A stretch of 64,000 nucleotides of DNA from Plenodomus lindquistii (GCA_025504975.1 JANUWI010000016.1:372001-436000); one strand, 5' to 3'; positions 1 through 12,429 are shown, numbered from the stretch's first letter. Notes: generated by a model not told the origin, from the letters alone. Translations and numbers: made by a program.

Positions 1-192
1 CGAGTGAATTTCCACTTGTGATGAGCGCATATTGCCAAAATTGTTCCCATATGCAGTCTCTCTTCTGTTAGACTATTCAACTTGTCTCGAATGCCTGGAA
101 TACGCAGTTTTTCTCGTGCGCGCCGCTGAACCCCCCCAGCCTCAAGCCGTGTGACACTCGCCCGGCCGGCTCACCAATCTCTTACTCTAAGT

Positions 193-3100
193 ATGCACAT
201 TGGGTGGCATTTCCTGCTCGCTTGTAGCGCTGCAGTCCTTGCCCAACAGAACGACACAGTACTTGGGCTCAAGGCAACAGAAGTTTCCGAACTCTCCGAA
301 CCTTCGTCGGCCGCAATCCCAGAAGAGGAACTAGGCTACGGACCGCCAGGTTACGGAACACCCTCAACTTCCAAGCCTCCAAGCAATGGATACCCGACCG
401 CGGGTACTTGTAGCAAAGAAACGATTACCATAACCAAGTCTGCACACCATGGATGTCCAAAGCCGTCCACGGTCACAAGAAGCGCAGTTCAGACTTCTAA
501 GATCACGGTCACCTCCACCTCCACCCTGAATTACACCACTACATCTACATGTACTGAGTACATTACCGTCACGGACACCAAAAATTTGACGAAGACGGAA
601 ACGAAGGTAGCATGAACATGATTCGATGCGGCTCAAGCGCTGACTTTCGTAGACGGATACATCCACCATCACCCAGCCTGGGTTGAACTTGACAACAGTA
701 TGTTCTCATAAATCGTCTTCTACTCAAGATGTTTGGACTTACAAATTCTATGGACTGTTCCTGGCCCGACATTCACGTATAACAATACGATAACGAAGTA
801 CACGACTTATGTAAGCTTCCATACTTCTCGTAAGTAGGACTCAAGCTAACTATACCAGATCACGACATTGACAACCGTTTCGGTAAGTACCTTCTTCCCT
901 GTCGAATACGTCGCTTTGCGAAACATACCCAACAGGCCGTCCTTTCTGTTGAGCGCCGTCGCTTAGTGTTCGTACCATACGCACACAGTTCTGCTACTAA
1001 TAAATTCTACAGCTTGTGCCCACAACAATCATCAGTCTTCAGCCTACGACACAGATTTCTCTAGTCCCAACTCTGGTTCCTACAACGATCGAGCGCACTG
1101 AAACCAAGCTCACGACCAGCGTCACAACAACAACCTACACATCGGTGCGTGCATTCTGACTCATCCAGAGTAGGTCTTCTGCTAACGATATCCCCAGGTA
1201 ACGACGTCAATAAGCACTGCCTATGTAACTACGACTCTCACGCGTAAGCAAGCCTTTATTCTCATGTGTTTGCGCATTCAATTGACGATTGGTAGTATCT
1301 GGTACAACATCCGTTTCCACGCAGACCGTCGTTTCGACTTTTACCCAGATTGTAACTCTCACGGATACAATCTCGCTGACGCAGACCATTCCGCAAACCG
1401 TTGAAGTCTCCGTGCCAGGTCCAATCCAGACTGTCGATCGTACAATTGACCGGACGCAAACGCTGGATCGCACCATTATCAGTCTCGTACCAACTACACA
1501 AATCAGTCTCGTGCCAACGACAGAATACAGCACGATCCGCACGACCGAGCTGTCTGTCTCGACTACTACGACTACTTTTACGTCCGTGGTTACCTCTACC
1601 ACCACGTCGCTGAGCCTCGTTACGATTACGCGTAAGTTTTGCACAATTTCGCGAAAATCGGACACTAACATGCAACAGAATCCGGCACCACTGTAACCTC
1701 TACAAGTACTCAAGTCAGCGAAGTTTTGACCACCCTGACTCTTACACAAACTATTCCTCAGACAATTGTGCAGACTATTGACAGAACCGTGGAGATATTA
1801 GTTCCTGGGCCGACTCAAACTTTGCTCGCAACGACCACCCAAGTGATCATTAGTGTTAGCACCCAGCTCAGTACTTTGACCTTGCCTCCTGTGGTCAGTG
1901 TCACGACCACGACATTACCGGCTTCCACTCTGGTCATCACGACGCAACTTCCTGCAAGCACGGTTGTGTCGACAGTCGTATCCACCGCTACGCTTCCGCC
2001 AGTTACAGTCACAACAATCAGTATTTCTCCGCCGGAAACAATAATCAGCACGATCACCCAGCCAGGCGCAATCGTTACATCTACCATTGTGTCTCCACCA
2101 CAAACAATCACAAGCACTTTGACACAGCCTGAACAGATTATTACAACCACCATCGTCTCTCCGCCGGAAACAATAACCAGCACGATAACGCAGCCAGCCG
2201 AGATTATTACTACCACCATCGTATCTCCGCCAGAGACAATAGTCGGGACAATAACCCTGCCAGGCCAAGTCATTACAACCACGAGTACCTCTCCGCCGCA
2301 GACGGTAATTAGCACCTTGACACAGCCTGGACAGATCATCACAACCACTATTGTGTCTCCGCCGGAAACAACAACTAGTACGATAACACAGCCAGCCGAA
2401 ATTGTTACTACCACCATCGTATCTCCGCCAGAGACAATAGTCAGCACAATAACACAGTCCGGCGCAGTTGTAACAACTACGAGCATTCTTCCACCGCAGA
2501 CGATTATTAGCACCTTGACGCGGCCCGGACAGGTCGTTACAACCACTGTCGTGTCTCCGCCAGAAACGATCGTTAGCACCTTGACACAGCCCGGCGCGGT
2601 CGTAACGACGACGTTGCAGCTTCCTGGAGCCACTTCAATCATAACGACTCAGCTGCCAGCAAGTACCGCTTTCTCGACCATCACATTGCCTCCTTTCACA
2701 TCGACGATCGTAACGCAGCTCCCAGCAAGCACGATTCAGTCAACGATATTTTCCACGATCGTTCTATCCGCCTCGACAGCCCTGAGCACAATTACTTTAC
2801 CGCCGGTGACTTCTGTGTCCACCCTCACCCTTCCCGCGTCCATCTCAGTGTCGACGGCGCTTATTACGCAGTCTATAATTATGACACAAATTGTCCCAAC
2901 TACTATTGTGGAAACGCCAGTGTCCAGTCTGTCCTTGACGTCTTCAGCATCGATATCCTGCTCAAGCGATTGTCAAATCGATGTGACAGCAACCCAGCTA
3001 GCATACCCAGGAACTGTGGTAGTCTCTACAATCACCCTTCCAGTTGTTACTCTGTTTGTCACGACGGAATCTGGTGGGATCGTTGTTGGCTCATCGCTTT

Positions 3101-4095
3101 TGACAAATGAGATTGCACCAGATCCTACCCTGACCTGGGATTATTCTGGTGTGCCTCTAACCTATCCTACGACCTATGTTGCATACGAAACTTTCAGTCA
3201 CATATCCATTGAGCCAATCGGTACTGTCTGTGTCAGCTCTACACTTACTTTGGCTTTGCCATCGCCAACCAACTACGAGCCTCTAATCGTTGACTTGTCT
3301 GATGTTCCAAACACGGCGACAGTCGCCCCAACTGTGGTCGCGTACCTGAATAATCTTCCTACCGTCATCCAACAGCTCGGTGAGACAATCGGGGCAGGCG
3401 CGTGCGACCCGAACGCTACCCCCACTGCCAACACAGGATCCTCGACGCGAGGAAGAACCACCATTCTGCAGACACGGGGCGCGGTTGGGACTATCACTAG
3501 TACCGTGAAAGCGGACACCCTGCCGACTTCTGCAGTAGCCATCTCACAAGTACTGCCTATATCAAGTGCTGCTGAGCCCAGTTCAGCGCCGCCGCCAGCT
3601 CCTCTACCTCCTGCACCTAGCTCGAGTAATACTCCCTCTCGTATTATCCCCTCCAGCATTGTTTCAAGTAGTGAATTGCCTGTGCCGACTTCGCCACCCG
3701 CTTTGTCGAGCGCGATCGTTGAACCAAGCAGCCAGGCACCTGCCCCTAGCAGCGTCGAATTTCTGTCTTCGTCCAGTATTGCGCCTGTCTCGAGCAGCCT
3801 TGCTGATTTCAGTTCCGAAGGTAGCGTGCCACCTCCAACCCCTTCTTCGTCGCCGCCCCAATCGCCGGTTGTGCCGGAATCCTCTTTGGAGATACCGTCA
3901 TCTTCATCATCCGTCACCCCAATTATCTCGAGCCTCACGTCGTCCCGATCCACCACGAACGCTGCCAATGGCGAAAGTAGTGCAGCCCTCTCGAGTACGA
4001 GCACATTCGACTTTACTGGTGGAGCTGCGATCCCCACTGGGCAGATCGCTGGACTACTACTTGGGGCTGCTGGTCTTGGCCTTGGCCTTTTTTGA
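193..4095 (+). CDS. Large Ser/Thr-rich GPI-anchored cell-wall/adhesin-like protein
   Basis: Probable wall-anchored surface glycoprotein of about 1,159 residues. ATG 193 opens a signal peptide (LLACSAAVLAQQ). The body is almost all Thr/Ser/Val/Pro with recurring VPGPTQT and LPASTxxST modules. Nine 22-residue repeats occupy 2026-2619. A short Cys-containing, less repetitive domain follows (about 2940-3420), then a Ser/Pro-rich stalk and a hydrophobic C-terminus (QIAGLLLGAAGLGLGLF) typical of a GPI-attachment signal. Firm exons: 859-882, 1013-1144, 1198-1243, 1296-1631, 1679-4095. The 5' part (193-606, then about 653-681 and 729-810) is tentative, and a micro-exon near 936 is possible. Frame is kept across all of these. 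Such proteins act at the hyphal surface in adhesion or shielding; the exact role here is not shown by sequence. Confidence 0.75.
2026..2619 (+). repeat. Nine tandem 66-bp units inside the wall-protein gene
   Basis: Nine in-frame units of exactly 66 bp (22 residues) following the pattern (S/L)PP(E/Q)T...ST(I/L)T...TT. Units 2, 5 and 8 carry PPQT with STLT; the others carry PPET. The array therefore reads as three copies of a 198-bp block: 2026-2223, 2224-2421, 2422-2619. No stop or frameshift interrupts it. Confidence 0.93.
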
Positions 4096-5885
4096 TCAGC
4101 TTCTGTGTCTTTGAAGGCTCCTTTATCGTTTCACATCTTAATGCATAATGCGCAAAATGACATTTCATCCGTTGAGACTACCCAACTATACCATATACCA
4201 CGAGGCGCTTATATAGCCTTGATAACAAACCAATCCACTCGATTCTTGATCACCCGTCACCCTGTCATGCTATAGTAAATTTCGACCGAATATCAAGTCC
4301 ACGTTGCGCGGTTGGTCGCGTTTCCCCAGAATCCCGATTAAGCACCCAAGACTCGCCCCAAGATCGTACAATCGCATCGCGCTTCACGCTGCAATCTGAA
4401 TCGACCGCTTTAGCCTGCCCACCCATCTCACTCCAACGTACAAGCAAGCTTTCCGACTCAGCTGAATTGTTGAGCGCCACAGCCTTATGGCAAACAGCGC
4501 CATGAGACGCAGCAACGGCACGGTAGTCCACTAGCGCCATGTGCGCCTAACTAACACGATGGCTGCTCCCACTCCTGTGTGTCTGCGGACAAGATCGGTG
4601 CGGAATATCCAAACATGCATCCGCTCGCTTGGCCATTAAGGCGGGCCGTTGGAACCAGCTGCATGTGGCAGGGCGATACGGATGTGCATATGATCGGCGA
4701 TGGCACGCCTTGAGAATTGCAGGTCTCGTGAGGAGCATTTTGAAGGTCTGGATCTTTTGGACTTGTACGTCAGCACGGCACGTGTCTATGGTTTCGATAA
4801 TAATGGAAGATAGGGCTTCTGTAACACAGGCCAGTAAGCTAGGAGCATGGTTTGGCATGTACTGCGAAAAAGTACGTTAAACTTGTTAGTACCAGACATG
4901 TTATAAACCAGGAGCGAAGGTGAAGGGAAAGCTTCGACCTCTCGCGCGGCGTGATTACTTGATTGAAGCGCCCTTGTGCTTGAAAATTGTTTCAATCAAT
5001 TTTTTGATATTCGTCTCTATTATTGCTGTTTTGTAAGGGGTGAGTTGGGTTCTTCTCGCCATTATCCTCCTGTCCATTTACGCATCGCTTGTCGTGTCAG
5101 TATCCTAGAACAAAGCGAAAAGTGCACAGGTACTCCCGACTTGGTTACTTTGCAGTTGATATGGCAACGCAAACTGCATCGTGATGTAGGTTGTTATGAT
5201 TGGTCTGGCTATTCTGCCTACCCTCACACCCTCGATCTGCTGCGTAGGAGCATATCTGGATAACATTGTTCCAATAGTCTCTTTACGACAGATCCATCAA
5301 ACGCTTTTCAAGGTATATTTCAAGGAAAAATGATGTTCACAGGCTTAGTTCTGGGATCAGAAGGCTTTGGAATCGTTAAGTAGCTGCAGGTGGTCGTTAT
5401 GACTACAAATTGATTGTTGTGAGACCCGGCATTGCGAAGCGATCAATCAAGTCAGATAGCTCAACAGCACCTGCTCAAGTCAGAAGATTCTACAGGTTTG
5501 CCTGACCGTATTGTCTGGGATCACGTTGACAACCTTTGGAGAGGCTGATTGGAGCCAGGAGCGCAGGATCTCGTCCTCGTTTCTGCTTCCGCGCGCACAT
5601 ATGCGTGAATATCTGTAATGACGATGATATTCAGCAAAATCCATGTAGGTCGAGACTTTCATTGATCACGGAAGAAGATCTCGTGGGCGTACTGGTTGTG
5701 TGACCCTTCTGCAGAGTGAGACACCCCCGCATCGCCTGACCTATCACGCGTCATCGCTGGAGTCGTGAATTCTCCTGCGCGTCGCACTTACTGTACCATA
5801 TCTTCATCTTTACCTGATCGCTCGACCACCGAATCGAGCTGCAATCACCTCTTCCAGAATTCCAACACGTTAAATCGTACACGCC
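4096..5885. other. Gene-free interval
   Basis: About 1.8 kb between the wall-protein gene and the NF-YA-like gene. Only short ORFs without recognisable domains or splice continuity are present. The last few hundred bases should include the promoter of the gene starting at 5886. I see no tRNA and no element ends. Confidence 0.5.
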
Positions 5886-6194
5886 ATGGGAGAAGTCGCG
5901 ACGCAGAGTGCTAGGGCGAAGCAATCTGCGACCGCCCCAAGAGTGAATGCCAAGCAACACGATCGAATCATCAAAAGAAGACTTGCACGACAGAAATTTG
6001 AGGCGTCAATCGCAATGTCGAAATGCAGTCGTACGCCACTGTCATCGCATACATCAGAGCATATTCAAAGATCATCTGGGCTGTGCCTGCGGCGCGCGCG
6101 TGGTCCTGACGGCCGTTTCCTAACTCCTGAGCAGCTAGCTATGAAAGAGCTAGAGAAGCTGAGCATCCACGGTGGGAGCTCAAAGCGCGAATGA
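5886..6194 (+). CDS. Small divergent NF-YA/HapB-like protein (CBF-B/NF-YA domain relic or regulator)
   Basis: Intronless, 102 residues, with ATG in a good context (gcc-ATG-g). Residues 19-41 (RVNAKQHDRIIKRRLARQKF) match the A1 helix of the CCAAT-binding factor subunit NF-YA/HapB, which binds the NF-YB/NF-YC dimer. Residues about 49-79 align with the A2 DNA-contact segment and end in RRARGPDGRFLT, where the family has RRPRGxGGRFLT. The canonical RHxHA block is replaced by RSSGLCL, apparently with one extra residue, and one Gly of the GxGGRF motif is Asp. Full HapB proteins are several hundred residues with long flanks; this one is essentially the bare domain. It could be a competitor that binds the dimer without binding CCAAT, a rapidly evolving paralogue, or a decaying copy. 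The domain call is strong; function is inference. Confidence 0.75.
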   Translation: MGEVATQSARAKQSATAPRVNAKQHDRIIKRRLARQKFEASIAMSKCSRTPLSSHTSEHIQRSSGLCLRRARGPDGRFLTPEQLAMKELEKLSIHGGSSKRE

Positions 6195-7455
6195 ACGAGA
6201 AACGATGGGCGCAAATAGCAAGATCGGCACAGAGTCGGAGAATTGAATTCATCGAGTTTGATTTATAGTCAAGGCAAGAACCCAGGACGTTTCGAATCCG
6301 AGGCCCACCAATAGCGGATCATGAGAGATGGTGCGGAACAGCAACACGACCAGCATGTCACCATACCTGGAGCTGTATGGGATCGAAATCCCTGGATGTG
6401 AGGGCGTCCGCGGTGGAAAACAAAGCATGATACTGGCCAAGGAAGCAATCGCTGGAGTCGACGCCCGAAAAGATGATCGGTATGTGTATGAAGCGATGTC
6501 TATCCCCATCAATAAGGTGCGCCTCGGGAGTTTTGCACAGTACGCTGCTCCTCATCACAGCTGGTGTTGAGACCTCCGTTAGGTCGAGGAAGCATGATGT
6601 TAGTTTGCGACTCTCCCTTCACTTGGATCAGTAGCGCTAACAATTGGCCCCAGATTCTTGTGTTACATTGCAACCTTCGACATGCAGCCTCAGTGCTTCT
6701 CCATCATCTCTCCATAGGTGGAATTTTCGGGACCTCTACATTACGTTACACCACGTGGATTCTCGTTGTGTGACAACGCCTTGGGTTACAGCAATGGTCT
6801 GATTTCAAAGATTTCGACGAATCTCGGTAGCGATCAAAGCCACACCGCAGAGCCTATACCATGTATCTCGAAATGAGCAATAGGTTCTGTTCGACGCATC
6901 TCATTCGTAGATCGGCTCTAGGGTGGTCGCTAACGGCTCCTCATATCAATGTTCCCGGATATTGATATTAAATACCGAGAAAACCAGGTTCATTCCCGGA
7001 GCCTATGACGGGTCACGAGACGACCAAGCATCCTCATGGACCCCGTCAGCAGCCTCGTGAGGCGGTCGTAATATATGTACAATTTAACTTTCCTCGTTTC
7101 ACGTCACCTTCCCGGATGGCGTACACTACACATCCTACGCGACATCCTTGAGACTCGAATTCGGATCAAGTGTGACACGCTCTTTCTCGGCGGCCATGGC
7201 CACTCTGATTTTTCCTGCGGCCAATGTCTCTGCTTGGTCGTGCCAGATCACTCTATGGCTCTTGGAATTCATTTATCTCGATCCGAATGCAACACTCCGT
7301 GGCAATTTGGAACCTAAGATATGCCTGCTACTGAGAAAACTCAGTCTGAATATGTATAAGAAGAGCAGCACGGCGCATACCTTCCAGTCATTCCAGCATC
7401 GATCGACGCAATCGGCCCACTCTCGCTCGCAATCACAGTTCAAACAATCGTCAAA
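6195..7455. other. Gene-free interval with AA9 promoter
   Basis: No convincing gene. A short open stretch at 6328-6570 reads plausibly as protein but has no recognised motif or splice partner. The 3' end contains a TATA-like element about 100 bp before the AA9 start codon. Confidence 0.45.
7353..7360 (+). promoter_or_regulatory. TATA-like box upstream of AA9 gene
   Basis: The sequence tgtataag lies about 96-103 bp before ATG 7456, a normal spacing for a strongly regulated fungal secretome gene. Identified by eye only. Confidence 0.4.
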
Positions 7456-8313
7456 ATGTACTCGGCCGCCCTTATTATCAGTGCAGTGGCTATGCTGCTT
7501 GACACTGCCTCTGCTCATGGCTTCGTCAAGAGCGTCAACATCAAAGGAACGGTGACGAATGGATCCGACCCCGTGTGGTACTACTTCCCGGCCAACTCAC
7601 GACCTCAGACCGCTGGCTGGGATGCACTCAACCAGGACATTGGCTTCGTTGAGCCCGCAGCCGTGGGAACAGCTGATGTCAACTGCCACAAGAGCGCAAC
7701 CGCAGGTCGCCTATACGCGAATGCAAATGCCGGCGATACCATCGAGTTTGCATGGAGCACATGGCCCGACAGCCACAAGGGACCCATCATTAACTATATC
7801 GCTCCTTGCAACGGTGAGTATTGATCAGTATCTCTATCTCATGCTTAGCTAATGTGTTAGGCGACTGCACTACCTTGACTCCAGGTTCGCTCAAATGGTC
7901 CAAGATCTCGCAATCTGCTATCGTCAGCCCAGGCACTTGGGTAACCGACAACTTGATCAAGAACAACTTCAAGGTCTCCACCGTCATCCCAGCCAAGCTT
8001 GCGCCTGGAAACTATGTCATCCGCCACGAGATCATCGCACTCCACGGTGGTGGAAGCGACAACGGTGCCCAATTGTATCCTCAGTGCTTGAACCGTAAGT
8101 CACCTCAAAGATTCCATCATACTTGAGCGCTTCGCTGACTGTCTTTCCAAATCTGTAGTCAAGGTTGGTGGAAAGGGAACAGTTGCCCCTACTGGCGGTG
8201 TTGCTGGCACCAGCCTTTACACTAGGAACATGCCCGGCATAATCTTCAACATCTACACTAACCCCACCACCTACACTTTCCCCGGGCCAGCTCTTTGGAC
8301 CGCCGCGAACTAG
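7456..8313 (+). CDS. AA9 lytic polysaccharide monooxygenase (former GH61), secreted
   Basis: Copper enzyme that oxidatively cleaves cellulose or related glucans outside the cell. Exons 7456-7813, 7861-8094 and 8159-8313 give 248 residues. A 20-residue signal peptide ends in TASA, leaving His21 as the mature N-terminus, the first copper ligand. His107 in DSHKGPIINY is the second ligand of the histidine brace. His181, Gln190 and Tyr192 (ALH...GAQLYPQC) are the conserved second-sphere pair and axial Tyr. Cys residues at 77, 109-122 and 194 suit the usual disulfides. It ends soon after the catalytic domain, so there is no CBM1 cellulose-binding module. All key residues are intact, so it should be active. 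Substrate and regiospecificity cannot be read from sequence. Introns are 47 and 64 bp. Confidence 0.96.
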
Positions 8314-9154
8314 GCCATCGATCAAGATAGATGAGTGCTATCTTGCAGGAACGGATCTTCGTTGTACATACTTTCCCTTCAAAGTCTTGTCGATTGGTAT
8401 ACTTTCGCTTGTAAATACTTCAATACACTCATTTACAACACAAATCAGCGCAGTCAAGTGTAGTGCACAAGCCTAAAGTGAGCTGTAAAGTCACGTAATA
8501 CACTCCTGGTGTACCCTGAGGTCATCGAATAGTTCTGGAATTACACCTGGGACCTTATAGTAGCGACTCTGAGATGCAGCAGAACACGTGAGCAGAAGGA
8601 AGCAACAGTGCGTTGGGTTGATAACATTCACACTAGTGACCCGGAATTGTACCTTTCTGGACTAGCTGAAGTAGTCACATCAACCGGATGTGTCGATGGT
8701 TCTGCCCTTTTGAACAGCCATGAGACCTCCATATTCCATCTTTCTGTCCTCGAAACATATCTCTTGTACTCAAATAAACAATCACGAAGTATCGTGGGCT
8801 TCTGCTTGACCAAATCGCGCACACGTCATCGCGCATGTGGAGCAGCAAGAATGCTGCGCTGTGATATAGTCTCTGCGGCGAAAAGCTGGCTGATGCACTG
8901 AAAATGCATGCAACAGGGTGAACGCCATCCATCATACAATGTCTTACAGCAGTCGCCCGTGAGAGCCTCCCGCTGTCGTGGGCTCAGAAGACTGCGCAAC
9001 GTTACGATTGGTGGAGGCGCGCCTGAGCCTCGATGCAAACCCCGCCTTCACCGGTGCGAGCATGTAGGCAGCATCTAATCTGAGACCGCTCTCGCTTTCA
9101 CCACATTCCCCTTATATTCTACCAAGTTTTTCTAATGATGCCTTCGTAACTAAC
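8314..9154. other. Gene-free interval
   Basis: 840 bp between AA9 and the HET gene, holding the AA9 3' UTR and the HET promoter. Nothing recognisable otherwise. Confidence 0.5.
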
Positions 9155-11209
9155 ATGGCTCTTTGCGACGCATGCGACAAGCTAGCTCGACATCTGTCCA
9201 CTTTCGCGAACGGCGAACAATGGCGGCAAGAAGTGGTACACTCGCGGACAATAGACTTCTTGGAATCAGCTCGAAACTGTTATGTATGCAAGTATCTGGC
9301 GTCCTGTATAGCACTTCAGATATACGAGCAAGACGAAGTACAATCAGTCCAGGAAGTATTGGAATCCGCAATACCCATGATTGGTCCTGAAGATCGGTTC
9401 TTCTATGTCCTTTATGAGTGGGGACGATGTGTCTTTAAATCATTCACTAACTCAAAGGCTTCCGAAGCCTCCTTTGAGATTTATACATGGGCCAAGGAAG
9501 GTACGATGTGTGAAAAGACGCATGACGCCTGGCGCTAAACATTTCAGACAGCGTTGCTCATCGATCCGGGATCATACCCAGGTCGACCCCTCGCGACCTT
9601 TCTGTCTCAACAATAGAGCAACTCGTGACTTGGCTCTCGAGCTGCCGAAAAGAACATGACGTTTGTAAACGCACGACCTTCACGGGTTCTCATCACGAGG
9701 AATCTACGCCAACTCTGCCGACAAGAATTCTTGATCTTGGTGTGACAAAAGAACTCACAACAATCCGTCTCATGGAAACACATGGGATGGTCGGTGAGTA
9801 TGTCGCACTCAGCCACTGCTGGGGTCCGCGCGATAAACAGCCTATCCAAACCACGCGACAGAACTATGGAAAACATTGCCACGATATACCCTTCGAGGTC
9901 CTTCCCAAGACGTTTCAAGAAGCTGTTGTGGTTACACGCAAGATTGGCTTTCGGTATCTCTGGATAGATTCTTTATGTATCGTGCAAGATGACATGGAAG
10001 ATTGGGAGATGGAGGCACAAAGGATGGGAATGTTGTACGAACGGGCGTCACTCACAATTGCTGCCTCTGGAGCTATGGACTCGTCGATAGGCCTGTTCAT
10101 TTCGAAGAGCTTCGGCCTTCAGTCTGAGGGCCTACCATTCTATAAGAGTGTCACAGACGAAAGCCCCACTGGTCAATTCTTCATTCATCAAAAGTTCAGC
10201 ACGTCACCAGTGTGGGGACCTCTTTGTACCAGAGGCTGGGCCATGCAGGAGTGGACCCTTTCACGGCGGATTGTATTCTTCACCTCAGGGGGCATCAGCT
10301 GGAAGTGTAAAGAAGTCCAGCTATGCGAGTTCCAAGGCCCCACAGACCTTGAACAATACCCGGGATGGGACGCGCTGCTTGAAAGGTATTCGGAAACGGA
10401 ATTCACTTTTGAGAAAGATCGTCTCATTGCGCTTGAAGGACTGGTATCGCAGATGCGGAGGTCTCGGAACGACGATTATCATTATGGTGTCTGGATGAAC
10501 GATTTAGCGACCCACATCGCGTGGGTCAGAAGATCGACTTGGTTTTACGAGGGTGTCATTGATGCACCGTCATGGTCATGGGCGTCGAAGAACGGCATGA
10601 AAGGGTTTGTGGCCAGATTCGATGACCGGGACACTAGCCGAGGTGTGGAGGCTCGAAACACGAGCATTGCTGCCACAGGAACAATGACTGTCAGTGGGGC
10701 GTACTTGAGAGGTTGCACTGTCCTTCAAGGAACAGACACGATCGATGACAGTTGTCAACATAACGTTGAAAATCTCATGGGAGCGTTAGCTTCTGGTCTT
10801 GGTTATGACTCAGATCAAATTGAGGATGCTGCCTCTGGCGCACTCATTGGGGCGGTTGTGTTGGATCACAAAAATGACTTCAACGAAGACAGTTGCTCCC
10901 ATGATGAATCGAGCGATGGTCTAGGACAGGAGACGGATGAAATGTCTGGGTCTGACATGGTCTGTTTGTTCCTCGCCAAGAGCCGCGTAAGTTCCTTCTT
11001 TGCAAGCTTCTCAACAGTCAATTATTAACGGAAGATAGTGGCCAGGGAGTATAAGTGACAACCCCAAATGCTTCTGGATTCTAGTACTCGCCCCAGTTCC
11101 AGCGACTGAGGAGGGCAGTCACTGCTACAAGCGCATCGGCGCCGGCGCAACGCTCACTGGTCCCCAAGACGGAGATTGGACACAAGTTCCCAAGATTCAC
11201 ATCATATAA
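9155..11209 (+). CDS. HET-domain (heterokaryon incompatibility) protein
   Basis: 651 residues from exons 9155-9500, 9548-10986 and 11039-11209. The HET domain lies at about residues 198-345 with the classic blocks VALSHCWGP, LPKTFQEAV, YLWIDSLCIVQDD and RASLTIAASGA. The downstream GPLCTRGWAMQEW and PSWSWAS blocks are standard for the family, as is the C-terminal CFWILVLAPV...YKRIGAG, which is only recovered by splicing the last intron. The N-terminal region has paired cysteines (CDACDKL, CYVCKYL). HET proteins trigger regulated cell death after non-self recognition; the HET fold is TIR-like. This copy has no visible NACHT, WD40 or ankyrin repeats, so its recognition partner is unknown. The gene looks intact. 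Confidence 0.93.
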
Positions 11210-11405
11210 GCCATGCGGAGACTGCCTTCACGTTGGCAGCATGCACTGCTTCTCCTTACACAGTCTTTGACATCTCGAGTGTTTCCCAGTTTAACACCTA
11301 CAACCCAATCATTACTCCACGCTCTTCGAAAGCTCAAGATAATGTACGAACGACGCTCAGCATTCACTATCCTCACTTGGACACCGCTCAAAATCTCGCC
11401 AGCAC

Positions 11406-11441
11406 CAAGCCAGGAATTAGCTACAAGCCAGGAATTAGCTG
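11406..11441 (+). repeat. 18-bp tandem duplication
   Basis: caagccaggaattagct(a/g) occurs twice head to tail with one mismatch. Confidence 0.85.
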
Positions 11442-11654
11442 CCGCAACCCTTCCATTTCTATACTTCCCTATTATCCATAGAGATAAAACAATCTTCAGC
11501 TTCAAATTGGCTAGCAAGCCCTTTCAAAGCTTTCCATAGCGAAACCACATCATGCCACCATAAAACATTCCTGTCCTCAATCCATAGTTCCCATGAAGCT
11601 GTCAACCACGTGAAGATCTCACCCAAACCCCGTGAAGCTTTCAACACCTTTAAA

Positions 11655-11726
11655 AACACCTATAAAGCTTCTAACACCTACAAAGCTGTGAATACATATA
11701 GAGCTTTGACTAATTATAAAGCTTTT
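11655..11726 (+). repeat. Four degenerate 18-bp units coding NTYKA-like hexapeptides
   Basis: Units read as NTYKAS, NTYKAV, NTYRAL and TNYKAF in one frame. Many differences between units are at third codon positions (acc/aca, tat/tac, aac/aat). Looser relatives of the unit (GAAGCTTTCAACACC-like) occur just upstream. Confidence 0.6.
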
Positions 11727-12429
11727 AAGACCTGGGAACATGTAAAGCAGTCAGCCGTCCCATCCCACTCCCACCCCTCTCTCAAAATTCTCATCTAACA
11801 CCAACACCCACACAACCCTTACCGCCCCACAGCGATATCACCAACCGTCCCCCCTCACTCCTCTCCACCGCAAAAAGATTCACACCCTTCCACCTTCCAC
11901 AGCCTGACCACCAATACCTTGCACCTTGCACATAGAGGACAAACCACACATCAATACATCTCACGCCACAAAAACCTGCGACAACTTGACGTGCAACGTG
12001 ACCAGCATGCTAATCTAACAGTGCAGCGGAGTAACCAAACTTGACACGGTCGTCGTGCGCGGACGCTAAACTCGTTTTATTGCGTCATGGTAGACGAATC
12101 GAGTTCTTCTAGGCAGCTGTTAAGCGTTCTGCTTGCATTGCTGGGGAGGAGGAAATGAGTGGGCAGGATAGCACGTGAATGTACTGTGGAGGCTTTCAGG
12201 GATATTATTCAGCGTGATGTTGTACACAGCTCTTTGATCTGACGACAAACCGAGGAAACATAGCTACAAATAGCCATGTATGGTATATCCCCAATTGCTC
12301 AGAAATTACACATGCCCAGGGTGTCCTCCAAATCATGTCCTGGTATTCCACAATCAAGTTTCACAATACCACCCTGCGTGAACGCTATACCCAAATTCCT
12401 CAAGAAAACATCTCACGACCACGAGGTGC

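Larger units (their letters stand above)
11210..12429. other. Gene-free interval with small repeats
   Basis: 1.2 kb with no confident gene. It contains an 18-bp tandem duplication (11406-11441), a four-unit 18-bp array (11655-11726) within an ATG-less open stretch of about 120 codons, and a pyrimidine/A-rich block (11750-11990). Confidence 0.5.

Noticed and set aside
1815..2642. 275-codon minus-strand ORF antisense to the wall-protein repeats
   Set aside because: Mirror image of the 66-bp repeat array; its periodic composition follows from the sense gene.
6255..6310. Possible tRNA (GTTTCGAATCC with an upstream TAGTCAAGGC)
   Set aside because: The presumed A and B boxes are too close together and the T-arm closing pair is wrong; no acceptor stem could be built.
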